A DNA stretch of 35,711 nt from JALZAA01 sp036005605 (GTDB taxonomy: Bacteria > Actinomycetota > Acidimicrobiia > IMCC26256 > JACDBD01). A program made the position numbers and the translations under genes. How positions within the stretch are numbered: position 1 is the stretch's first letter; every line of letters starts with the position of its first letter. Shown here in pieces: positions 15,740-23,331 of this stretch. The stretch lies in assembly GCA_036005605.1 (NCBI GenBank), contig DASYQJ010000047.1, forward strand, positions 1 to 35,711, written 5' to 3'. The notes beneath the pieces are model-generated. The model was not told the DNA's origin, made no database searches, and worked only from the letters and a program-made list of their open reading frames with translations.

Positions 15740-17115
15740 TCAGACGCCCGCGGACCTTGCGGGGTCGGCTGACGCTCGTGTTCGCGCTCGTCACCGCCGT
15801 CCTGTGCCTGCTCGTCGGTGTGCTCGTCGACTACCAGTACCGAAATGCGCTGCGCGAGGCGCTCGACGACGGGCTGACCACCCGCTTCGCAAACCTCGAA
15901 CGCGATCTCGCCACCGGCGGCGACCAGTCCGTCGAGCCCACGCTGCCGGACTCCGAGGCATTCGCCCAGATCGTCGACGTGGACGGCCAGGTCGTGAACG
16001 CTGCTCCCCGCGCGCTCCTGGAGCGGCGCGTCCTGACCAAGAGCGAGCTCGCCAATGCTCGCACCCACCGGATCACGATCGAGCGCGGCGCCGCGCCCGG
16101 CGACCAGCAGTCGCGCCTGCTGGCGGGACCGGCGGGCCAGCGCGGGCTCGGGCTTGTCGTCGTGGTCGGCACCTCACTCGACGAGGCGATCGATGCTCAG
16201 CACCGCCTCGAGCAGGCGCTCGTCATCGGCCTTCCGTTGTTGGCCGGGATCGTCTCGGTCGCCGGCTGGTTCCTCGCCGGCGCCGCGCTCAAACCCGTGC
16301 GCGACCTCGTGGAGGAGGCCGACGAGATCTCCGCCGTGGCGGCGCGGGGGCAGCGACGACGCCTGTCGGTCCCGGAGACGGGCGAGGAGCTCGCCGAGCT
16401 CGCGCGCCACCTCAACGAGCTCCTTGCCCGCATCGAAGCGGCGCTCGAGCATGAACGAGCCTTCCTCGACGACGCCAGCCACGACCTGCGCACGCCGATC
16501 TCGATCGTCCGCAGCGAGCTCGAGCTCGCGCGCATGCAGACCGAGGCGGGGAGCGAGCTCGCGCGTGCGCTCGACTCCTCGCTGGAGGAAGTCGACCGGC
16601 TCGACCGGTTGGCGGTGAACCTGCTCGTCCTGGCGCGCTCGCGCTCCGCCGGGCCACCCCGGCTCGAGCCGGTGGAGCTCGGCGCGCTGTCGCGCCGCGC
16701 GGCCCAGACCGTGACGCGGTCGCGCGACGGCGCCGCGGTGCCGGTCCACGTGAACGGGTCGGCGGATGTGCGGGGTGACGAGGACGCCATCGAGCGGGCA
16801 GTCGTCAACCTGGTCGAGAACGCGGCGCGCCACGCCGACGCGCGGGTCGACGTGGAGGTATCGAGCGACGGCGACCGCGCCGTCGTGACGGTGCGCGACG
16901 ACGGTCCCGGGTTCCCGCCCGAGCTCCTCGGTCAGGCGGCGGGACGGTTCGTGCGGGGGACGAACGGTGGACGGGGCACCGAGAACGGAGCCGGCCTCGG
17001 CCTCGCGATCGTGGACGCCATCGCCACCGCGCACGGCGGCGAGCTCGAGATCGAGAACGGGGTCGAGGGCGGCGCCTCGGTGCAGCTCCGCATCCCGCTC
17101 GCGTCCAAACCCTGA
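15736..17115 (+). CDS. Membrane sensor histidine kinase
   Basis: A 459-residue HisKA-type kinase, partner of the upstream regulator. TM1 is at about 13-32 and TM2 at about 162-185, bounding a ~130-residue extracytoplasmic sensor with no motif I recognise. A HAMP linker follows, then the H-box ASHDLRTPIS (H249), the N-box NLVENAARHA, the G1 box DDGPGFPPE and the G2 box GAGLGLAI. All catalytic boxes are intact. Order and topology resemble the MprB/TcrY-like actinobacterial kinases. It starts in the overlap with the regulator (GTG 15736). Confidence 0.92.
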   Translation: MIRRPRTLRGRLTLVFALVTAVLCLLVGVLVDYQYRNALREALDDGLTTRFANLERDLATGGDQSVEPTLPDSEAFAQIVDVDGQVVNAAPRALLERRVLTKSELANARTHRITIERGAAPGDQQSRLLAGPAGQRGLGLVVVVGTSLDEAIDAQHRLEQALVIGLPLLAGIVSVAGWFLAGAALKPVRDLVEEADEISAVAARGQRRRLSVPETGEELAELARHLNELLARIEAALEHERAFLDDASHDLRTPISIVRSELELARMQTEAGSELARALDSSLEEVDRLDRLAVNLLVLARSRSAGPPRLEPVELGALSRRAAQTVTRSRDGAAVPVHVNGSADVRGDEDAIERAVVNLVENAARHADARVDVEVSSDGDRAVVTVRDDGPGFPPELLGQAAGRFVRGTNGGRGTENGAGLGLAIVDAIATAHGGELEIENGVEGGASVQLRIPLASKP

Positions 17116-17143
17116 GCTGCGATCGACGCGTAGCCTGGCCGGC

Positions 17144-18226
17144 GTGACCTCGACCACCGCGCAAGATCGCAGGGACGCGCTGGTCGAACGGCTCTTCGGC
17201 GCCACGATCGGAACCCTCGAGCTGTTCGGCGTGTATCTCGGCGATCGGCTGGGTCTCTACGCCGCGCTCGCCGGCGCCGACGCGCTCGACCCTGACGAGC
17301 TCGCCCGCCGAGCCGGGATCGCTCCTCGCTACGCGCGCGAGTGGCTGGAGCAGCAGGCCGTTGCCGGCATCCTCGATGTCGAGGACGCGGGGAGCGGTGT
17401 ACGCCGGTACCGCCTCCCGTCAGAGCACGCCGAAGTGCTGGTCGATGCCGAGAGCCCGAACTACCTCGCGCCGTTCGCCTCGCTGCTCGCCGGCATCGGC
17501 GGCGTCCTCCCGGAGGTCGTCGACGCGTACCGCACCGGCGGCGGAGTTCCTTTCAGCAGGTACGGCGCCGATCTGCGGGACGGTCAGGCCGCGATCAACC
17601 GGCCGGCGTTCACCAATGAGATGGCGAGTTGGGTCGCGACCATGCCCGACGTCGACGCCCGGTTGCGGTCCGAGCCGGCGGCGCGAGTCGCCGATGTCGG
17701 TTGCGGCGTCGGCTGGTCCACGATCGCGCTGGCCCGTGCCTTTCCGGCGGCGATCGTCGAGGGGATCGACCTCGACCTGGCCTCCGTCGATGATGCCCGA
17801 CGCAACGCCGCCGAGGCCGGGATGGCCGACGCGGTGAGCTTCCAGGTGCAGGACGCCGCCGACCCGGCGGCGAAGGGCGCCTACGACCTCGCGTGCATGT
17901 TCGAGGCCCTCCACGACACGCCCCGACCGGCCGAAGTGCTCGGGGCGCTGCACCAGATGCTGCGCGAGGACGGCTCGGTGCTGCTGGCCGACGAGCGCGT
18001 CGCGAGCTCCTTCACGGCGCCCGGCGACGAGGTCGAGCGGATGATGTACGGCTGGAGCATCTCGCACTGCCTGCCGGCGGCGATGGTCGATCAGCCGGCC
18101 GAGCCCACCGGCACGGTGCTGCGCGAGCCTACGGTGCGTGACCTCGCCGGTCGGGCGGGTTTCGGGACGGTGGAAGTGCTCCCGATCGAGAACGACTTCT
18201 TCCGCTTCTACCGTCTACGGAGGTAG
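17144..18226 (+). CDS. SAM methyltransferase with N-terminal winged helix (Rv2258c-like)
   Basis: A 360-residue protein with an N-terminal dimerising/winged-helix part (about 1-110, including LARRAGIAPRYAREWLEQQ) and a class I methyltransferase domain with motif I VADVGCGVGWSTIALA near residue 184, acidic EGIDLDLASV, and a post-I segment MFEALHDTPRPAEVL. This layout matches mycobacterial Rv2258c-type enzymes, thought to act on small molecules. GTG 17144 is chosen because the frame upstream overlaps the kinase gene in another frame. It lies 28 bases after the kinase stop and 8 bases before the next gene, so it may belong to a long operon. Confidence 0.85.
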   Translation: MTSTTAQDRRDALVERLFGATIGTLELFGVYLGDRLGLYAALAGADALDPDELARRAGIAPRYAREWLEQQAVAGILDVEDAGSGVRRYRLPSEHAEVLVDAESPNYLAPFASLLAGIGGVLPEVVDAYRTGGGVPFSRYGADLRDGQAAINRPAFTNEMASWVATMPDVDARLRSEPAARVADVGCGVGWSTIALARAFPAAIVEGIDLDLASVDDARRNAAEAGMADAVSFQVQDAADPAAKGAYDLACMFEALHDTPRPAEVLGALHQMLREDGSVLLADERVASSFTAPGDEVERMMYGWSISHCLPAAMVDQPAEPTGTVLREPTVRDLAGRAGFGTVEVLPIENDFFRFYRLRR

Positions 18227-18234
18227 CGAACCCG

Positions 18235-19098
18235 ATGGGGACATACTTCAAGAGCTTTCGTGAGCCAGACGAGACCATGCGGCTCGACGGGGTCACCGAG
18301 GACCAGGTCGAGTTGGGTGACCTCACAGTGGGACGTCAGAGGATGGAACCCGGATGGCGATGGTCGACGCACATTCGGCCGCACGTCGGCGGCGAGTGGT
18401 GCCAGGCGCGCCACGTGGGAGTCGTGCTCGCGGGCCGGCTCGGAATCAAGCTGAGGGACGGGACGACGTTCGAGCTCGGGCGCGACGACGTCTTCGACAT
18501 CCCGCCCGGGCACGACGGCTATGTGATCGGGCACGAGCCCGCCGAGACGGTCGAGTGGGCGGGCAGCCGCGCCTTCTGGGGGTCTCGAGCCGGCGGGCAC
18601 GGCCGCGCCTTGGCGACACTGCTGTTCACCGACCTCGTGGACTCCACCGCCATCGCGACCCGGCTCGGTGACGGCGCTTGGCGCACGTTGCTCTCCGGGC
18701 ATTTCGAGTCGGCACGCACACAGCTCGAACGGTTCCACGGCCGCGAGGTCAAGACCACTGGCGACGGGCTGCTCGCGACGTTCGAGGGCCCGGCGCAGGC
18801 GTTGCAAGCCGCGGCCGCGATCCGACGGGCTGCGAACCGCGAAGATCTTCATGTTCGTGCCGCCGTGCACGTCGGTGAGGTGGAGGTCGTGGGCTCCGAC
18901 CTTCGCGGTGTCGCCGTGCACGAGGCGGCGCGGATCATGGCGGAAGCCGCAGAAGACGAGATTCTCGTGTCCGAGACGACGCGCGCCCTGGCACTCACCT
19001 CAGGACTTGTGTTCGAAGATCGCGGGACCCGTTCGCTCAAGGGTTTGAGCGGCGAATGGCGCCTGTTCGCCTACGCGGATGAACCGCAACCAGCGTGA
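18235..19098 (+). CDS. Cupin-class III adenylate cyclase fusion
   Basis: A 287-residue cytoplasmic protein with an N-terminal cupin-like barrel (about 30-110; H46, H50 and H60 could bind a metal, with PPGHDGYVIG near the end) and a C-terminal class III nucleotide cyclase domain (about 124-285). Both metal aspartates are present: D133 (LFTDLVDST) and D177 (KTTGDG). K173 sits at the base-recognition position and R233 at the transition-state position. The usual Asn of VNxAAR is His (H229 in AVHEAAR), as also seen in some mycobacterial cyclases, so activity may be low or altered. It should make cAMP in response to something bound by the cupin, which is inference. The next gene overlaps by 4 bases (GTGA). 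Confidence 0.8.
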   Translation: MGTYFKSFREPDETMRLDGVTEDQVELGDLTVGRQRMEPGWRWSTHIRPHVGGEWCQARHVGVVLAGRLGIKLRDGTTFELGRDDVFDIPPGHDGYVIGHEPAETVEWAGSRAFWGSRAGGHGRALATLLFTDLVDSTAIATRLGDGAWRTLLSGHFESARTQLERFHGREVKTTGDGLLATFEGPAQALQAAAAIRRAANREDLHVRAAVHVGEVEVVGSDLRGVAVHEAARIMAEAAEDEILVSETTRALALTSGLVFEDRGTRSLKGLSGEWRLFAYADEPQPA

Positions 19099-20795
19099 CC
19101 AGAGACTCGCGTCCGGTGATCCTCGCGGTCGACGATGATCGGTCGTCGATCGGGCACATCAGCGCGGAGCTGGAACGGCGCTACGACCGTGACTACCGAA
19201 TCCGCTTCAGCACATCGGCTACGGAGGCTCTCGAGCAGCTGACGAGGATGCAACAGGCGGACGATCGCGTCGCGCTCGTGCTCGCCGACCAGTGGATGCC
19301 CGACCTCACGGGAACGGAGCTGCTCGCCCGCGTCCCCGACCTGCATCCGCAGGCCAAGCGGGCGCTGCTCGTCGGGTGGGGGGACTGGGGCGACGAACCC
19401 ACCGCCGATGCGATACGCGAAGCGATGGCGCTCGGCCGCATTGATTACTACGCGTTGAAGCCCTGGAAGTCGCCCGACGAGTACTTCCACCGGACCGTGA
19501 GCGAGTTCCTCCACGAATGGTCGCGTGCCGATGCCTCGGTGCCGCAGGAGGTCAACGTCGTCGCCGACGCCTGGTCACCGCGAGCGCACGAGATCCGGAA
19601 CCTGCTCACCCGCAACGGGGTCCCGCACGTGTTTCACCCGAACGACTCGCCGGACGGTGAAGCGGTGTTGCGGCAAGCCGGGCACGTAGGCGCGACGAAG
19701 CCCGTCGTCGTGATGCTCGACGGCCGCACCTTGGTCGATCCGACGAACGCGGAGCTCGCACGCGGCTACGGAGCGATGACCGAGCTCGAAGGCGGGCGAG
19801 AATTCGACGTCGTCATCGTCGGCGCGGGCCCGGCCGGGCTCGCGGCGGCTGTGTACGCCTCGTCGGAGGGCTTGCGCGCCTTGGTCGTCGAGCGCGAGTC
19901 GATCGGGGGTCAGGCGGGGTCGAGCTCTCGAATCCGCAACTATCTCGGGTTCGCACGGGGCGTGAGCGGCGCCGAGCTCGCCCAGCGTGCGTACCAGCAG
20001 GCGTGGGTGTTCGGGACCACCTTCTTGTTGATGCGCGACGTGACCGGCCTGCGCACCGATGGTGGCGACCACGTGCTCACCATCTCCGACGGCAGCGAGG
20101 TCCGCGCCCGCAGCGTGATCCTCGCCATGGGCGTCGCCTACCGGCGTCTCGACATCCCCGCTCTCGAACGTCTCACCGGAATCGGTGTGTTCTATGGCTC
20201 GTCGCCGTCCGAGGCGCAGCGGTTCACGGGAGGTCAGGTGTACGTGGTCGGCGGCGGGAACTCGGCCGGGCAGGCCGCCGTCCACCTGAGCCGGTACGCG
20301 AAGCGAGTCACGCTGGTTGTGCGGTCCGCCACGCTCGCCTCGAGCATGTCGCAGTACCTGCGGGACGAGATCGACGCGGTCCCGTGCATCGACGTCCGGG
20401 TATCGACTGAAGTCGTCGACGGCGCAGGGGAAGATCGCCTCGAGCAGCTCACGTTGCGCACCGCCGGCACCGCGACTTCTGTGCCCGCCGACGCGCTCTT
20501 CCTCCTTATCGGCGCCAGGCCGCACACCGCGTGGCTCCCGTCGGACGTCGCCCGCGACGCACCCGGCTACGTCGTCACGGGCCCCCCCGTGGCCGGCGAA
20601 CGCGCTGCGACCGGGTGGCAACTCGAGCGCCCACCGTTGGTGTTCGAGACGAGCGTGCCCGGCGTGTTCGCGGTGGGGGACGTGCGTGCGCAATCGGTCA
20701 AGCGGGTGGCTTCGGCGGTCGGCGAGGGGTCGGTCGTCATCCAGCAGGTCCACCAGTACCTCGAAAGCAGGACCGCGAGGGTGGCCTCCGGGTGA
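19095..20795 (+). CDS. Fused response regulator/glutaredoxin-like/thioredoxin-reductase-like flavoprotein
   Basis: A 566-residue three-part protein. Residues 7-140 form a receiver domain with acidic D13-D15, phosphoacceptor D65 (VLADQWMPDLTG) and the Lys of LKPWKSPDEYFH. Residues ~150-230 look like a glutaredoxin fold (HEIRNLLTRNGVPHVF, KPVVVMLDGRTL) without its active Cys pair. Residues ~235-560 are a thioredoxin-reductase-type domain with FAD motif VVIVGAGPAGLAAAVYA, NAD(P) motif VYVVGGGNSAGQA and a C-terminal FAVGDVR. The redox CxxC is absent: the site reads GSSP (368-371). This architecture is known as fused response regulator/thioredoxin-disulfide reductase, but without CxxC the acceptor is unknown. 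It is coupled to the cyclase gene. Confidence 0.85.
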   Translation: MTRDSRPVILAVDDDRSSIGHISAELERRYDRDYRIRFSTSATEALEQLTRMQQADDRVALVLADQWMPDLTGTELLARVPDLHPQAKRALLVGWGDWGDEPTADAIREAMALGRIDYYALKPWKSPDEYFHRTVSEFLHEWSRADASVPQEVNVVADAWSPRAHEIRNLLTRNGVPHVFHPNDSPDGEAVLRQAGHVGATKPVVVMLDGRTLVDPTNAELARGYGAMTELEGGREFDVVIVGAGPAGLAAAVYASSEGLRALVVERESIGGQAGSSSRIRNYLGFARGVSGAELAQRAYQQAWVFGTTFLLMRDVTGLRTDGGDHVLTISDGSEVRARSVILAMGVAYRRLDIPALERLTGIGVFYGSSPSEAQRFTGGQVYVVGGGNSAGQAAVHLSRYAKRVTLVVRSATLASSMSQYLRDEIDAVPCIDVRVSTEVVDGAGEDRLEQLTLRTAGTATSVPADALFLLIGARPHTAWLPSDVARDAPGYVVTGPPVAGERAATGWQLERPPLVFETSVPGVFAVGDVRAQSVKRVASAVGEGSVVIQQVHQYLESRTARVASG

Positions 20796-20817
20796 ACCGG
20801 CTTGCGCACCGGTTCAC
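20792..20817 (+). terminator. Hairpin overlapping the flavoprotein stop codon
   Basis: GTGAACCGG (20792-20800) and CCGGTTCAC (20809-20817) are a perfect 9-base inverted repeat with an 8-base loop. The TGA stop of the upstream gene lies in the left arm. It probably ends the signalling operon before the ilv leader. A weak -35-like TTGCGC sits in its loop. Confidence 0.55.
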
Positions 20818-20839
20818 AATCGTCCACACTGTTGCCCTG

Positions 20840-20875
20840 ATGGATCACCAGAGCCTCCTCGTAGTTGTTACCTAG
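20840..20875 (+). CDS. ilvB operon leader peptide (attenuator)
   Basis: An 11-codon frame reading M-D-H-Q-S-L-L-V-V-V-T, then TAG. The run Leu-Leu-Val-Val-Val consists of products of the pathway encoded downstream, the hallmark of ribosome-mediated attenuation as known or predicted for ilv/leu operons, including in Actinobacteria. It is followed by a hairpin overlapping its stop codon and then a T-tailed terminator. No ribosome-binding site precedes the ATG. A weak promoter-like TTGCGC-N17-CACACT (20802-20830) would start transcription near the ATG, so a leaderless message is possible, which is inference. Confidence 0.75.
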   Translation: MDHQSLLVVVT

Positions 20876-20905
20876 CGCGCAGCCGCCCCACCGCGCCTGC
20901 GCGCT
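20874..20905 (+). promoter_or_regulatory. Attenuator stem overlapping the leader stop codon
   Basis: AGCGCGCAG (20874-20882) and CTGCGCGCT (20897-20905) are a perfect 9-base inverted repeat. The left arm begins inside the leader TAG codon, so a ribosome at the stop would mask it. The loop holds GCCCC-A-CCGC (20885-20894), which can pair with the right arm of the downstream terminator (20922-20930) with one bulged A. A switch between structures is therefore possible. Confidence 0.55.
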
Positions 20906-20908
20906 TTC

Positions 20909-20934
20909 GCCCCTCGCACAAGCGGGGGGCTTTT
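20909..20934 (+). terminator. ilvB attenuator terminator
   Basis: GCCCCTCGC (20909-20917), loop ACAA and GCGGGGGGC (20922-20930) form a 9-base stem with one T-G wobble, followed at once by TTTT. This is a standard intrinsic terminator about 100 bases before ilvB and after the Leu/Val leader peptide, as expected for an attenuator. Confidence 0.75.
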
Positions 20935-20971
20935 CATATCCCGAGATTGATGCGGAGATGAGGGAACCACG

Positions 20972-21022
20972 ATGAAACTCCTCCCAACCCACGCCTCCCG
21001 CGCCCCCGCCCACCACCCATAA
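20972..21022 (+). CDS. Possible second upstream ORF before ilvB
   Basis: A 16-codon frame (MKLLPTHASRAPAHHP) that begins with GAGGGA upstream and ends with TAA nine bases before the ilvB ATG. Its first nine bases, ATGAAACTC, are identical to the first nine of ilvB. It could couple translation into ilvB, or be a decayed duplicate of the ilvB start. It is short and unproven. Confidence 0.3.
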   Translation: MKLLPTHASRAPAHHP

Positions 21023-21031
21023 GGACCGGAG

Positions 21032-22756
21032 ATGAAACTCACTGGAGCCCAGGCCCTCATCAAGAGCCTCGAGATGGAGGGCACCGAGGTCATGTTCGGG
21101 CTGCCGGGCGGTGCGATCCTGCCTGTGTACGACCCGCTGATCGACTCCTCGATTCGCCACATCCTCGTCCGCCACGAGCAGGGCGCCGGCCACATGGCCG
21201 AGGGATTCGCGCACGCGACCGGCCGCCCCGGCGTGGCGATGGTCACGAGCGGCCCGGCCGCCACCAACATCGTCACCGCCCTGTGCGACGCCTACATGGA
21301 CTCGGTCCCGATCGTCGTCATCACCGGTCAGGTGCCGTACGCAGTAATCGGCAGCGACGCGTTCCAGGAGTGCGACACCGTCGGCATCACCATGCCGGTC
21401 ACGAAGCACAACTGGCTGGTCACCGACCCGCAGGACATCCCGCGCTACGTGCGTGAGGCCTTCCACGTCGCGACGACGGGCCGGCCCGGCCCGGTGCTCG
21501 TCGACGTGCCCAAGGACGTCGCCAACCAGATGATGGACTGGTATTGGCCGGACGCCGTCGACCTGCCCGGCTACAAGCCGAACGTCAAGGGCCATCCGAA
21601 GCAGATCAAGGACGCCGCTCGACTGTGGGGTGAGGCGCACCGGCCGGTGATCTACGCCGGCGGGGGGATCCTCAAGGCCCGCGCGTCGAACGCACTCAAG
21701 GCGCTGGCGGAAGCGACCGGCACGCCCGTGGTGACCACGCTCATGGCGCGCGGGTCGTTCCCCGACGACCATCCGCAGTGCCTGGGCATGCCCGGCATGC
21801 ACGGCAACTACACCGCGGTCACGTCGATGCAGAAATGCGACCTGCTGATCGCGTTGGGCTCGCGCTTCGACGACCGCGTGACCGGGAAGGTGGATTCCTT
21901 CGCGCCCGGCGCCAAGGTGATTCACGTCGACATCGACCCCGCCGAGCTGGGCAAGGTCCGCCGGCCGGACGTGCCGATCGTCGGCGATTGCCGTCTCGTC
22001 ATCGAGGAGCTGATCAAGGCGGTGCAGTCCAACCGGCAGAAACGCGAATGGCCCGACCTCACGCCGTGGTGGACCCAGCTGCGCGAATGGCAGGAGCGTC
22101 ATCCCCTCCACTACGAGCAGCTGGAGGACGGGCCGCTGAAGCCGCAGTACTGCATCGACATGCTGCGCGACCACTGTCCCGACGACACGATCGTCGTGTC
22201 GGGCGTCGGCCAGCACCAGATGTGGTCGAGCCAGCGGTGGAAGTTCAACCACCCGAATACGTGGGTGAACTCGGGCGGCCTCGGCACGATGGGCTTCGCC
22301 GTCCCGGCGTCGATCGGCGCCAAGGTCGGCAAGCCCGACCGGATGGTCTGGGCGATCGACGGTGACGGCTGCTTCCAGATGACGGCGCAGGAGCTCGTGA
22401 CCGCGTCGGCCGAGCGCATCCCGGTCAAGGTCGCGATCCTCAACAACGCGTACCTCGGCATGGTCCGCCAGTGGCAGGAGCTCTTCTACGAGGAGCGCTA
22501 CAGCGAGGTGTACCTGTCACCCGACCTGCCCGACTACGCCAAGTGGGCCGAGGCCATGGGCTGTGTGGGCTTCAAGGTCGAAACCCCAGACGACGTCGTG
22601 CCGACGATCGAGAAGGCGAACCAGATCGACGACCGTCCCGTCGTGGTCGACTTCCAGGTCGACTACCGCGAGAAGGTGTACCCGATGGTGCCGGCCGGCG
22701 GCTCGAACGACGACATCATCCTCGATCCCGCCCACGACAAGTCGGTCGGGAGATAA
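21032..22756 (+). CDS. ilvB: Acetolactate synthase large subunit
   Basis: A 574-residue thiamine-diphosphate enzyme for the first common step of valine, leucine and isoleucine synthesis. The catalytic Glu is E49 (RHEQGAGHMAEG), and the ThDP/Mg motif runs from GDGCFQ to NNAYLGMV. Mid-domain FAD-binding features (GSRFDDRVTG) and full length mark it as an acetohydroxyacid synthase rather than another ThDP enzyme. ATG 21032 has AAGGA upstream. It is the first structural gene of ilvBNC. ilvN begins 10 bases after its stop, its AAGGAG overlapping the ilvB stop codon. Confidence 0.95.
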   Translation: MKLTGAQALIKSLEMEGTEVMFGLPGGAILPVYDPLIDSSIRHILVRHEQGAGHMAEGFAHATGRPGVAMVTSGPAATNIVTALCDAYMDSVPIVVITGQVPYAVIGSDAFQECDTVGITMPVTKHNWLVTDPQDIPRYVREAFHVATTGRPGPVLVDVPKDVANQMMDWYWPDAVDLPGYKPNVKGHPKQIKDAARLWGEAHRPVIYAGGGILKARASNALKALAEATGTPVVTTLMARGSFPDDHPQCLGMPGMHGNYTAVTSMQKCDLLIALGSRFDDRVTGKVDSFAPGAKVIHVDIDPAELGKVRRPDVPIVGDCRLVIEELIKAVQSNRQKREWPDLTPWWTQLREWQERHPLHYEQLEDGPLKPQYCIDMLRDHCPDDTIVVSGVGQHQMWSSQRWKFNHPNTWVNSGGLGTMGFAVPASIGAKVGKPDRMVWAIDGDGCFQMTAQELVTASAERIPVKVAILNNAYLGMVRQWQELFYEERYSEVYLSPDLPDYAKWAEAMGCVGFKVETPDDVVPTIEKANQIDDRPVVVDFQVDYREKVYPMVPAGGSNDDIILDPAHDKSVGR

Positions 22757-22766
22757 GGAGATAGTT

Positions 22767-23303
22767 GTGCCGAACGGTGTAGCGCAACATCACATCCTCT
22801 CGGTGCTCGTCGAGAACAAGTTCGGTGTGCTCTCGCGGGTCGCGGGGCTGTTCTCGAGACGGGGCTACAACATCTTCTCGCTCGCGGTCAGCCCGACCGA
22901 AGACGAGCGCCTCAGCCGCATGACGATCGTCGTCGACGCCGAGTCGGCGCCGCTCGAGCAGATCACGAAGCAGCTCAACAAGGTCATCCCGGTGATCAAG
23001 ATCACCGAGCTGTCGCCGGACGAGGCCGTCGAGCGGGAACTCATGCTGGCGACGGTGAAGGCCGGTGCGGAGACCCGCTCGCAGGTCACCGAGCTGGCGG
23101 CGATCTTCGAGGCGAAGATCGTCGACGTGGGGTACGAGGCGATGACGCTCATGGTTGCCGGCACGCCCGAGAAGCTCGACGCCATCAGCGACCTGCTGGC
23201 GCCGTTCGGGATCGTCGAGTCGCAGCGCACCGGCCGGATCGCCCTGTCCAAGCTGGCTCGCCAGACGACGAAGCTCCGGGCGGTCAAGGACCGCGGCGCG
23301 TAG
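22767..23303 (+). CDS. ilvN: Acetolactate synthase small (regulatory) subunit
   Basis: A 178-residue regulatory subunit. The N-terminal ACT domain (about 8-85) has the usual LSVLVENKFGVLSRVAGLFSRR-type start with NIFSLAVSPTED, the valine-binding feedback site of this family. A C-terminal ACT-like domain (about 95-165) follows. It activates IlvB and confers valine sensitivity. The GTG start at 22767 follows AAGGAG. ilvC begins 28 bases on. Confidence 0.95.
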   Translation: MPNGVAQHHILSVLVENKFGVLSRVAGLFSRRGYNIFSLAVSPTEDERLSRMTIVVDAESAPLEQITKQLNKVIPVIKITELSPDEAVERELMLATVKAGAETRSQVTELAAIFEAKIVDVGYEAMTLMVAGTPEKLDAISDLLAPFGIVESQRTGRIALSKLARQTTKLRAVKDRGA

Positions 23304-23331
23304 CCTCGCGTCGCTCGAGAGGGAGGGTTTG

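Noticed and set aside
20567..22252. A 561-codon minus-strand frame over ilvB and its leader
   Set aside because: Shadow of ilvB; it would also run through the attenuator, which has a better explanation.
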